Of a DNA stretch of 64,000 nt, positions 21,578-29,881 are shown piece by piece. The DNA lies in NCBI GenBank assembly GCA_963704835.1, contig CAVPHW010000014.1, positions 62,001-126,000 of the forward strand, read 5' to 3'. A program made the position numbers and the translations under genes. The notes beneath the pieces were generated by a model. The model searched no databases, had not been told where the DNA came from, and was given only the letters and a program-made list of their open reading frames with translations. This DNA is from GCA-2746605 sp963704835. Lineage in GTDB: Bacteria > Bacteroidota > Ignavibacteria > Ignavibacteriales > Melioribacteraceae. How positions within the stretch are numbered: position 1 is the stretch's first letter; each line of letters opens with the position of its first letter.

Positions 21578-23103
21578 ATGTCAAAAATAATCAGAGATAT
21601 TAAAAAGGCAAAAAGCAATAGTTACGATCTAATAATTATTGGTGGTGGATTTTATGGTGTAATGATTGCATATGAAGCTTCTTGCAGAGGATTAAAAACA
21701 CTTTTACTTGAAAAAAATGATTTTGGTTCAGCTACTAGTTTTAATAGTTTAAGAATTGTTCATGGTGGATTAAGATATTTGCAATCACTTGATCTGCATA
21801 GATTTAAAGAATCTGTGGGTGAACGTAAATGGTTTATGAAGAATTTCCCAAATTTAACTAATCCTATTTCTTGCTTGATGCCTTTATATAATAAGGGATT
21901 ACAAAGAAATTCAATTATGTGGGCTGCGTTAAATCTTAATGATTTACTTTCCATTAAACGCAATAAATCGATTAAACCAGAAAATAATTTATTGAGTGGA
22001 AAAGTAATTTCTAAAAATAAAGTAAAAGAAATATTTCCCAAGTGTTGATACAAAAGAACTAAAAGGTGGAGCAATTTGGAGTGATGGTTCAATTGACGAT
22101 TCTCAATTAGTTTTAATGGAAATCTTAAAAACTGCTGCTGATAATGGTTGTACACCGCTCAATTACATGGAAGTAAAAGATGTAATTACAGTTGATAGTC
22201 AAATTAAAGGTGTTATAGCAATTGATAATGAAGACGAATGAAGAAGTAAAGTTTAATTCTTCATTGGTTCTAAATTCAACTGGTCCATGGAGTAGAAATC
22301 TAGCTAAATCATTTCATAAAGAATTTGAAAATTTATTTAATTATTCAATTGCTTGGAATATTTTATTTGATAAAGATGCATTGTCAGATCATGCTTTAGC
22401 AATTACTCCACCAAAAGAAAATGCAAAGGCTTATTTTTTGCGTCCATGGAAAGGTAAATTATTTGCTGGAACAGTTCATGAATCTTGGGATAGTGTTTCA
22501 GATATACCAATCCCAACGGATGAATCAATTGATAATTTTATTGCTGACTTAAATTTGTCAATTCCAGATTTGAACTTGAGTAGAAAAAATATTGTCCAGA
22601 TTTATTCAGGATTACTTCCTGCTAAAAAACAAGGGGATAACCAAATAGCTGTTCGTGAAGTTATTATTGATCATTCCGAGCATGAAGGTCCAAAAGGATT
22701 ATTTAGTTTATCTGGTGTAAAATTAACAACATCAAGGCTTGTAGCAGAAAAAGTAATAAATAAAATATTTGACAAAGTAGAATTAAAGAAAAAAATAGAG
22801 ATTGATTTTCCCTTCAGAACAAAAGAAGAGTATGGAATATTTGATTTTGATTGGGATAATAATAAAGACACAAATGGTTGGAAAGAAAGATTAAAATCTA
22901 AAATTGAAAATGAGTCTGTTGTTCACTTACAAGATTTACTTTTAAGAAGAACAACAATTGGAGATAATCCAGAAAATGCAATCAAGCAATCAGCAGAAAT
23001 TTGCAAACTATTCGGATGGGATGAAATCAAAACTCAATCAGAAATTGAAGACCTTAAAGCTTACTATATCAAACGTGGTCTTGCAACTACACAAACAAAC
23101 TAG
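21578..23103 (+). pseudogene. GlpD-like FAD-dependent glycerol-3-phosphate dehydrogenase, two frameshifts
   Basis: The FAD-binding start DLIIIGGGFYGVMIAYEA is followed by SFNSLRIVHGGLRYLQSLDL, a signature of GlpD/DAO-type enzymes. The frame shifts +1 at about 22043 and again at about 22235. Joined, it reads on through LKGGAIWSDGSIDDSQLVLM, VLNSTGPWSRNLA and a substrate-side YFLRPWKGKLFAGT. About 505 residues result, the usual size. The enzyme oxidises a hydroxyl such as that of glycerol-3-phosphate. Its place between asnB and SDR genes suggests a modified glycerol or sugar in the glycan rather than central metabolism, but this is inference. Confidence 0.75.
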
Positions 23104-23115
23104 AGATAAAATTTA

Positions 23116-24078
23116 ATGAAAGCATTAGTTACTGGAGCAAATGGATTTACCGGGAGTTATATGGTAAGAAATTTGCTAAAAAATGGATATTCTGTTAGAG
23201 GATTAGTTAGAAAGACTAGCAATTTAGATTTAATAAACGATTTAGATATTGAATTAGTGTATGCTGATTTGGCAACAGATGAAATAACTAATGAAGTAAT
23301 GGATGGAATTGATGTAGTTTATAATGTCGGTGCTGCTTTCAGAATCGAAGGTGTTGCAGAAAGTTATTTTTGGGATGTTAATGTAAAAGGGACAAAAAAA
23401 CTTCTAGAAGCCGCAAAGAAAGCTGGAATTAAAAAGTTTATACATTGCAGTACAGTTGGGGTTCAAGGGGATATTAAAAATCCGCCAGCTAAAGAAACTC
23501 ATCCCAATAATCCAGGTGATTATTATCAAGAATCAAAATTAGAAGGTGAACAGCTCGCTCTTGAATTTTTCAAAAAAGAAGGGCTAAAAGGAACAGTTGT
23601 TAGACCGGTTGGTATTTATGGCCCAGGAGATACACGGTTTTTAAAAATATTTAAATTTATTAACAACGGTAAATTTAGAATGATTGGCGATGGAAATGTT
23701 TTATATCATCTTACATTTGTTGAAGACCTTGTTGAAGGATTTAGATTAGCTGGAGAAAGTGAAAAAGCCAATAATGAAATTTTTACTATTGGCGGAAATG
23801 GCTATTTAACACTTCGAGAGTTAGTGGATAAGATTTCAAAAATATTAGATAAGCCAACATCTAATAAGTCAATACCTGTTTGGCCAGTTTGGATTGCAGG
23901 TGCATTATGCGAATTGGTTTGTAAACCTTTTGGCATCTCTCCTCCAATTTATAGGAGAAGAATTGATTTCTTTATTAAGGATAGAGCCTTTGATATTACA
24001 AAAGCAAAAACAATTTTAGGTTATAACCCAACTACAACATTGGAAGAAGGATTAGCAAAAACAGCTGCAATGGTATAA
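23116..24078 (+). CDS. NAD(P)-dependent epimerase/dehydratase (extended SDR)
   Basis: A complete 320-residue extended SDR protein: cofactor loop TGANGFTGSYMVRNL, strand IHCSTVGVQGD, catalytic YYQESK (Tyr-x-x-x-Lys), and VVRPVGIYGPGDTRF. The tone of the sequence is closer to 3-beta-hydroxysteroid dehydrogenase or dihydroflavonol reductase-like SDRs than to classical UDP-sugar epimerases, so the substrate may be a sugar or a lipid-linked precursor. It lies 12 bases after the GlpD-like gene and 31 before an acyltransferase. Confidence 0.75.
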   Translation: MKALVTGANGFTGSYMVRNLLKNGYSVRGLVRKTSNLDLINDLDIELVYADLATDEITNEVMDGIDVVYNVGAAFRIEGVAESYFWDVNVKGTKKLLEAAKKAGIKKFIHCSTVGVQGDIKNPPAKETHPNNPGDYYQESKLEGEQLALEFFKKEGLKGTVVRPVGIYGPGDTRFLKIFKFINNGKFRMIGDGNVLYHLTFVEDLVEGFRLAGESEKANNEIFTIGGNGYLTLRELVDKISKILDKPTSNKSIPVWPVWIAGALCELVCKPFGISPPIYRRRIDFFIKDRAFDITKAKTILGYNPTTTLEEGLAKTAAMV

Positions 24079-24109
24079 AGAGAAAAATTTAATTTAACTG
24101 GCTCATAAA

Positions 24110-24852
24110 ATGAGTAACAAAGATTTTAAAATACAAGACTCAATTTCTGGACAAAAAAAAACCAAAATTCAACGTTATATGGATTTAGTAATTGGAAGTT
24201 CAAAAATAACAGATTTAATAAAATATGAATTAATTGTTCTCTTTTTTCTCCAGAATTCCTGGTGCTCTTAGGTGTTTTCTTAAGGGGAAAATTTTATCCA
24301 ATGTTATTTAAAAAGGTTGGTAGAGGAGTTGTTTTTGGTGCAAATATAGTTTTAGGCATCCTCAAAAAATAGTTTTAGGTGATGGTGTTATAATTGATGA
24401 TAATGTTTTACTTGATGCGAAAGGGATTGATAATAAAGGAATTACATTAAAAGATGAAGTTTTTATTGGACGTAACTACTATTCTAAGTTGTAAAGGCGG
24501 TGATATTTTTTTAGATGATAGAGTTAATATTGGGTTCAATTGTGAAATATTTTCATCTAATAGTGTTAAACTTGGAAAGGATATATTGGTTGCGGCTTAT
24601 ACCTATATTGTTGGCGGTGGTAATTATAAACTTGAAAATAAAGATATTCCTATCAACCAACAACCAGATTTTGAAGGAAAAGGAGGAGTAACTTTTGAAG
24701 ATAATATTTGGGTTGGTTCTCATTGTGTAATTTTAGATGGTGTTAATGTTGGTAGTGGATCTGTTATAGCTGCCGGAGCTGTAGTAAGTAAAAATGTGCC
24801 ACAAATGTCTATTGTTGGCGGAGTGCCTGCAAAAGTATTACAGAACCGTTGA
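24110..24852 (+). pseudogene. Hexapeptide-repeat acyltransferase, several frameshifts
   Basis: Starting at the ATG at 24110 and stepping frames at about 24248 (+1), 24270 (+1), 24353 (-1) and 24477 (+1), the sequence encodes one left-handed beta-helix acyltransferase of about 245 residues. Landmarks are SRIPGALGVFLRGKFYP, HPQKIVLGDGVIIDDNVLLD, VNIGFNCEIFSSNSVKLG, a YTYIVGGGNY loop, and the C-terminal GGVPAKVLQNR. The family moves acetyl or other acyl groups from CoA to sugars. Four breaks in 230 bases is dense; three of them are single extra bases. Confidence 0.75.
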
Positions 24853-24891
24853 TAGTAGGTATTATTTAGAAAAGTGGAGGGGTAAATTTAT

Positions 24892-26550
24892 ATGCTAAAA
24901 AAGCCTTTAGCAGTTTTAGTTTTTCTTGGAGTTTTATTATTAGTCACAGGATTCTTAATTCCTGAATTAATGGTTAAATCTAATACAACAGGAAATTTGG
25001 ATTGGAAACATATAAAAATACATTTGCTAAGCAACTATTTGATAATAATTGGTGCATCAATTGCAATATTATCGGTAGCAATAAGTAGATTAAAAATAGA
25101 GAACAGAAATAAACACTATTTATTTGGGCTATCTGCTCTTGGAATTATTTTAACCATTGCCGGAGTATTGTTTTCTCCATTATTTCTAATTGAAAATTAC
25201 AGTTCTGCAAATTTCCTCAGTGATGATGGGAATAGCAGACTTTTATTTTTCCAGCTATTATCTATTTCGATTGGATGTTTGTTGATTATTGTACCAATAC
25301 TTTTTTATTGCAAATATCATCTAGGTTCAGTAAAGCTACCATTTATTTTAGGTGTGTTTTCGGGCCTTTTGTTATATCTATTTTTATACAAACATATCTA
25401 TATTGACACAAAATATCCTTCTAATATAATATTTAAAACGAATGAATATAGTAAAATCCTTGACCTCATGTTGGGACATGATATACTATTATCAGATTTT
25501 GAACCAAGATCAACCCTAAAAGTAAATCGTAGAAAAGTTGTTAAGGCGAAATACCCAGTTATTGAATTCAACGCTCATCTTAGTTCGGCATTTAGAACAG
25601 AATATGATGAAAAAGTATTAGCCCCAGAAAATTTATTAAAATCTATGGATTCAGTTGGTTTAAGAATAGTTATTAATACTGATGTTGAAGGAGGTGATTT
25701 AGAGAAAGTTCTTAATCGATATTCAAGAAAGTATCCAGATAGATTTATGAATTTATGGCCAACTGGTTTTGGCTCAGGGATAATGACTGATGAGAGAATT
25801 AGTGAGCTAGCCAGTGATTTAGAGAAAGCTATAAAAATGGGAGCAGTAGGGGAGGGAGAATTGTGGAAAAATCTTGGATTAAAAACTAAAGATGCATCCG
25901 GAAAAGTTTTGCCAGTTGATGACCCAAGGATTGATCCATTTTGGGCAAAGGCAGGGGAGCTTGGCATACCTGTTCTTTGGCATATGGGTGATCCTGCTGC
26001 AATGTTTCAGCCGATTGATAGATATAATGAGAGGTATCAAGAACTTAGGAGCTTTCCCGAGTGGAGTTATTACGGGCCCCAATTTCCTAGTAGGGAGACA
26101 ATTATGAAGGGAAGGGAAAATGTGTTAAGTAAACATCCCAACACCAAAATTATTGGGTGCCATATGGGGTGGAATAGTGATGATCTAGCATACGCAGGGT
26201 ATCTATTAGATACCTATCCAAACTACTACCTTGATTTGAGCACTACATTATCAGAGCTTGGAAGGCAACCATTTACTGCAAGAAAGTTTTTCATTAAATA
26301 CCAAGACAGAATAGTCTTTGGTACAGATGGGGGTTCATTATATGGTGTTAAAGGGTGGACAGTTGAAAAATTTTATCAAGCTCATTGGGAATTTCTTGAA
26401 ACCGAAAACGAATATATAGATTATCCAATGCAGGGCGCAATTAATCAAGGGAATTGGAAAATTTATGGTATTAATTTACCAGATTCTGTATTAGAAAAGA
26501 TTTATTATAAGAATGCTGAGAAACTATTAAATATAAAAGTAAAGTTATAA
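24892..26550 (+). CDS. Membrane-anchored amidohydrolase-2 family protein
   Basis: A 552-residue fusion. Residues 1-175 hold about five transmembrane helices (for example LAVLVFLGVLLLVTGFLI and ISIGCLLIIVPILFY). From about residue 215 there is a TIM-barrel metal-dependent hydrolase of the amidohydrolase_2 type: strand 5 His in LWHMGDP (His364), IIGCHMGW (His424) and the strand 8 Asp in FGTDGGS (Asp479). The usual first His-x-His is reduced to FNAHLSS (one His, 229). A GGAGGGG sits well placed before the ATG. The barrel follows the helices and may face either side. It could hydrolyse or decarboxylate a lipid-linked intermediate, but the substrate is unknown. Confidence 0.7.
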   Translation: MLKKPLAVLVFLGVLLLVTGFLIPELMVKSNTTGNLDWKHIKIHLLSNYLIIIGASIAILSVAISRLKIENRNKHYLFGLSALGIILTIAGVLFSPLFLIENYSSANFLSDDGNSRLLFFQLLSISIGCLLIIVPILFYCKYHLGSVKLPFILGVFSGLLLYLFLYKHIYIDTKYPSNIIFKTNEYSKILDLMLGHDILLSDFEPRSTLKVNRRKVVKAKYPVIEFNAHLSSAFRTEYDEKVLAPENLLKSMDSVGLRIVINTDVEGGDLEKVLNRYSRKYPDRFMNLWPTGFGSGIMTDERISELASDLEKAIKMGAVGEGELWKNLGLKTKDASGKVLPVDDPRIDPFWAKAGELGIPVLWHMGDPAAMFQPIDRYNERYQELRSFPEWSYYGPQFPSRETIMKGRENVLSKHPNTKIIGCHMGWNSDDLAYAGYLLDTYPNYYLDLSTTLSELGRQPFTARKFFIKYQDRIVFGTDGGSLYGVKGWTVEKFYQAHWEFLETENEYIDYPMQGAINQGNWKIYGINLPDSVLEKIYYKNAEKLLNIKVKL

Positions 26551-26588
26551 TCTAAGTTATTTTTTAATAGGGCTCACTATCAACACAT

Positions 26589-27575
26589 ATGATCAAAAAA
26601 GAATCAATTCTATTTAGTATAAAAATCATTGTCAGTATTTCATTGCTCACATTTTTGTTATGGAATGTGGATTGGAATACTGTTACTGAGAATTTTAGTA
26701 GTGCAAATGTTTACTTTATACTTTTTGCTTCTGTTCTTAATCTTATTGAACGTTTTGAATTAACCTATAAGTGGAATCTTTTATTAAAAGTTAGGAAAGT
26801 AAGCATAAAATTTGGAAGACTTTTCCTAATTAATTCCATTGGTACTTTTCTAGGATTGTTTCTTCCCTCAAGTGTTGGTACAGATGTAGTTCGAAGCTAT
26901 TATTTAGTAAAAAATAACGATGAAAAATCTGTTAGTATTTCTTCTGTTTTTGTCGATAGAGTTTTGGGATTATTTGCATTGCTAATTCTTGGACTAGTTG
27001 CAGTATTTTTTGCAGATGATATTTTGGCAGAATATAATATCAAACTGTATGTCATTCTGCTGTGTTTTGCAACTGCATTTTCGTTTTTCCTTTTTCAAAA
27101 ACAATGGGTAGTTATTTACTTAAAGAAAATGCAGAATTTTACTAAGTATAAAAAGTACTTAGAGTATGGAATCAAACTTCATAGTTCAATATTAGAGTAC
27201 AAAAAATATCCTAAAACAATTTGGTTCTCCTTTTTTATTACCCTCCTTGTTCAAGTAACACGTGTGTTAACTTATTATTTTATTGCTCTAGCTTTTGGTA
27301 TTGATGTATCCTTAGTTTATTACTTTTTGTTTGTCCCTTTGATTATGATCGTTATAATGCTTCCAATCTCCATTGGTGGGTTAGGGTTAAGAGAAGGCGC
27401 ATTTGTTGCTTTTTTCACACTCACAGGAATGTCCGTTGAGGATGCAGTAATAATCTCATTTATTAACTCTTTTTTAGATATGCTTAACACTTTAATTCTT
27501 GGTGGTGGTGGGTATTTGTTTTATAAATCGCCCTCGAAAGAAATAACCGATTTGACAAATAAACCTAGTTTTTGA
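26589..27575 (+). CDS. YbhN/AglD-type flippase-like membrane protein (UPF0104)
   Basis: A 328-residue inner-membrane protein with about seven or eight helices and the family signature ISIGGLGLREGAFVAFF near residues 258-274. This family includes the transmembrane half of lysylphosphatidylglycerol synthase and the archaeal AglD group; many members are thought to move lipid carriers or glycolipids across the membrane. It sits two bases before a GT2 gene, so a combined role in exporting a lipid-linked glycan is plausible. No C-terminal synthase domain is present. Confidence 0.75.
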   Translation: MIKKESILFSIKIIVSISLLTFLLWNVDWNTVTENFSSANVYFILFASVLNLIERFELTYKWNLLLKVRKVSIKFGRLFLINSIGTFLGLFLPSSVGTDVVRSYYLVKNNDEKSVSISSVFVDRVLGLFALLILGLVAVFFADDILAEYNIKLYVILLCFATAFSFFLFQKQWVVIYLKKMQNFTKYKKYLEYGIKLHSSILEYKKYPKTIWFSFFITLLVQVTRVLTYYFIALAFGIDVSLVYYFLFVPLIMIVIMLPISIGGLGLREGAFVAFFTLTGMSVEDAVIISFINSFLDMLNTLILGGGGYLFYKSPSKEITDLTNKPSF

Positions 27576-27576
27576 A

Positions 27577-28626
27577 ATGAATAATGAACTAATCGAAGTC
27601 TATATTTTTAATTTTAATGGAAAAAATACAATTCTTTCTACAATTGAATCGTTATTTAAAAATGTCGGTATTGAAATCAAAGTTTCAATAATTGATGACC
27701 ATTCCACCGATGAATCTATTGCAATGGTGAGGGAAGAATATCCCAATGTTGAAATTCACATACTACCATATAACACAAAAAAATTAAATATACTTAGAAA
27801 TAAAGCCTTAAGCCTTGCTAAAAGTAAATTTGTATTTATAACTGATAATGACCTAAATTTTGATAAAAATTGCTTATCAGAGCTATTAAAAATTATGGAA
27901 TCGGATGAAAAAATAGCTACTTGTACACCAAGACTTATGCATTGGGATCAACCAGATTTAGTTTATACTGCTGGCACAAAGGTTCATTTTATCGGTGCAG
28001 CAATATCAGAACAAAGAGATAAAATATATAATAGTGAATTTGATAAAATTGATACGAATAGCGGTGGTGGTATATGTCTAATAAGAAGAGAAGCTGCCTT
28101 AAAGGTTGGAGGATTTGATGAGCAATTTATGCTAGGGTGGGGTGATGATGGTGAGTTTTACCAAAGGTTATTAAGAGCTGGATACAATTGTTTATATATT
28201 CCTACTGCATATGCCTTACATGAAAATAAAATTGTAGATACAATTAGAAAATTTAGAGTAGTGGGACAGTCATACAATAGATGGCTTTTTATTTTTTCAC
28301 ACTATTCAATTCCTTTAATGATTTTACTCATTCCTGTTTTCATAGTATATGAAATTATGCAAGCTGCATTTGTCTTGTTAAAAGGTGTATTTTTCGAATA
28401 TATGAAAGGAAATCTACTCGTATTTAGAGATTATAAAATATTCTTGGAGAAGAGGAAGGCCGTACAAAGTATTAAAATTATATCCGATAAAAAAGTTATG
28501 TATTCCGGGGAGCTTTATGTTGCACCGGCCTTGACCAAAAAATTTAAGTTTTTAAGAATAGCTATATCCGGATTATCCGCAGTTTTTAATTTGTATTGGT
28601 CAATTGTAAAAATAATAATTCCTTAA
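27577..28626 (+). CDS. Glycosyltransferase, GT2 family
   Basis: A 349-residue inverting GT-A transferase. It has the nucleotide-binding IIDDHSTDES, an Asp-rich metal site ITDNDLNFDKN, and the acceptor or catalytic region GGFDEQFMLGWGDDGEF. Near the C-terminus, FSHYSIPLMILLIPVFIVY is a membrane helix, as in many polyprenyl-linked GT2 enzymes. It starts one base after the YbhN stop. It likely adds a sugar to a lipid carrier or glycan. Confidence 0.8.
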   Translation: MNNELIEVYIFNFNGKNTILSTIESLFKNVGIEIKVSIIDDHSTDESIAMVREEYPNVEIHILPYNTKKLNILRNKALSLAKSKFVFITDNDLNFDKNCLSELLKIMESDEKIATCTPRLMHWDQPDLVYTAGTKVHFIGAAISEQRDKIYNSEFDKIDTNSGGGICLIRREAALKVGGFDEQFMLGWGDDGEFYQRLLRAGYNCLYIPTAYALHENKIVDTIRKFRVVGQSYNRWLFIFSHYSIPLMILLIPVFIVYEIMQAAFVLLKGVFFEYMKGNLLVFRDYKIFLEKRKAVQSIKIISDKKVMYSGELYVAPALTKKFKFLRIAISGLSAVFNLYWSIVKIIIP

Positions 28627-28638
28627 CAATACTTATTT

Positions 28639-29823
28639 ATGAAACACTCTATTCTAGATCAGCTCAAAATTGAACTCAGGTCTTTGTTTGCTGGTTATCC
28701 AAAATTTGTCTACTCTAAAAATAGTACATCAAGCTTAGATGGAATTCCAGTATTTGTTTATCATACAATTGAACCAGAATTGTTTGAAAGTCATTTAAAT
28801 TATCTAAAAAAAAATGGATACAATACTTTATCAATTAATGATTTTTACGAAATTATCACTTCGCAAAAAGTAGCTAAAAACCCAAAACAAGTACTACTTA
28901 CAATTGATGATGCTCGTTCGAGTGTCTGGCGTTTTGCATATCCACTCCTAAAAAAATATGAAATGAAAGCAACTGTTTTCATTATTCCAGGTGTTACAAA
29001 AGAAGGGGAAACAAAAAGAAAAACAATTGAGAATAGTTGGAATGGAGAATGTGAATTAAGTGAAATCGAGAGTCTTGACCCTGAAGATAATACATTGTGT
29101 AATTGGATAGAAAATATAACCATGTATAAATCAGGTGTTATTGATATTGAATCACATACTCTTTTCCACAAAGAAGTTTTTACTTCAAAAAAAATTGTAG
29201 ATTTTATAACACCAGAAACTGATATGGTACCGTATAATTTTATAGGTGCGGCATATTTTGAAAATGAAGATTCAGGAAAAAAAGTTAACTTTTCTGAATA
29301 TTTTGGATTGCCATTATTTGAATCGGCACCAATTATGTTTGCTGAACCTAGTTTTAAAGTAACAAATAAATTTGTTGAAAAGTGTAAAGTACTATATAAA
29401 AATAATTTACTACAAAATGGCTCTTGGAAAGAAGAAATAAAAAAGCTTGTTGAAAAAAACACAGAAAATTCTGATTATTTTGTTGATTTAGCTAATAGCA
29501 AAGAGAGAACTGAAAAAGATCTTGATTTTGCTAGAAAAGAAATTCAAAATCGATTGGGAAGCGAAGCCGGAAATCATCTTTGTTTACCGTGGACAAAGGG
29601 GAATGAGAATACAATTGAAATTTGTAAGGAATTGAGTATAAAAAGTGTTTTTTGGGGAGTTATAAAGAATAAAAAAATAAATAAACCGAACGATGACCCT
29701 TATTATATCACTCGGTTAAAGAATGATTTTATTCTAAGACTTCCGGGTAAAGGAAGGAAAAATCTTCTCTCAATTTATAAAGATAAGATAGCTAGAAGAA
29801 TTTCTGGTGAAAAAGTTTATTAA
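28639..29823 (+). CDS. Polysaccharide deacetylase family protein
   Basis: A 394-residue protein with a NodB-homology fold. The first motif is LLTIDDARSSVW (the usual TFDD is TIDD here) and the second is DIESHTLFHKE, giving the Asp and the His-x3-His-like metal ligands. It removes N-acetyl groups from amino sugars in glycans or peptidoglycan. There is no obvious signal peptide, so it may act in the cytoplasm or be exported in another way. It closes the GT2 block; the next gene starts 59 bases later on the same strand. Confidence 0.75.
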   Translation: MKHSILDQLKIELRSLFAGYPKFVYSKNSTSSLDGIPVFVYHTIEPELFESHLNYLKKNGYNTLSINDFYEIITSQKVAKNPKQVLLTIDDARSSVWRFAYPLLKKYEMKATVFIIPGVTKEGETKRKTIENSWNGECELSEIESLDPEDNTLCNWIENITMYKSGVIDIESHTLFHKEVFTSKKIVDFITPETDMVPYNFIGAAYFENEDSGKKVNFSEYFGLPLFESAPIMFAEPSFKVTNKFVEKCKVLYKNNLLQNGSWKEEIKKLVEKNTENSDYFVDLANSKERTEKDLDFARKEIQNRLGSEAGNHLCLPWTKGNENTIEICKELSIKSVFWGVIKNKKINKPNDDPYYITRLKNDFILRLPGKGRKNLLSIYKDKIARRISGEKVY

Positions 29824-29881
29824 TAATTGTAGCAACGCATTTTGCGGGTTAAATAAGTTCTCAAACTATTTTACAAACAAT

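Noticed and set aside
18489..24480. Obligate programmed +1 frameshifting at CTT-AGN codons as a new decoding system
   Set aside because: CTT-AGT at 25579, CTT-AGG at 26044 and CTT-AGA at 27793 are read without a shift inside intact, well conserved genes, and other breaks occur at unrelated codons (TAT, AAA, GGG, CCC). An obligate rule is therefore excluded.
28845..29462. 205-codon open frame on the - strand
   Set aside because: It lies entirely inside the polysaccharide deacetylase gene on the other strand; its sequence is Ser/Phe-rich and typical of an antisense shadow of AT-rich coding DNA.
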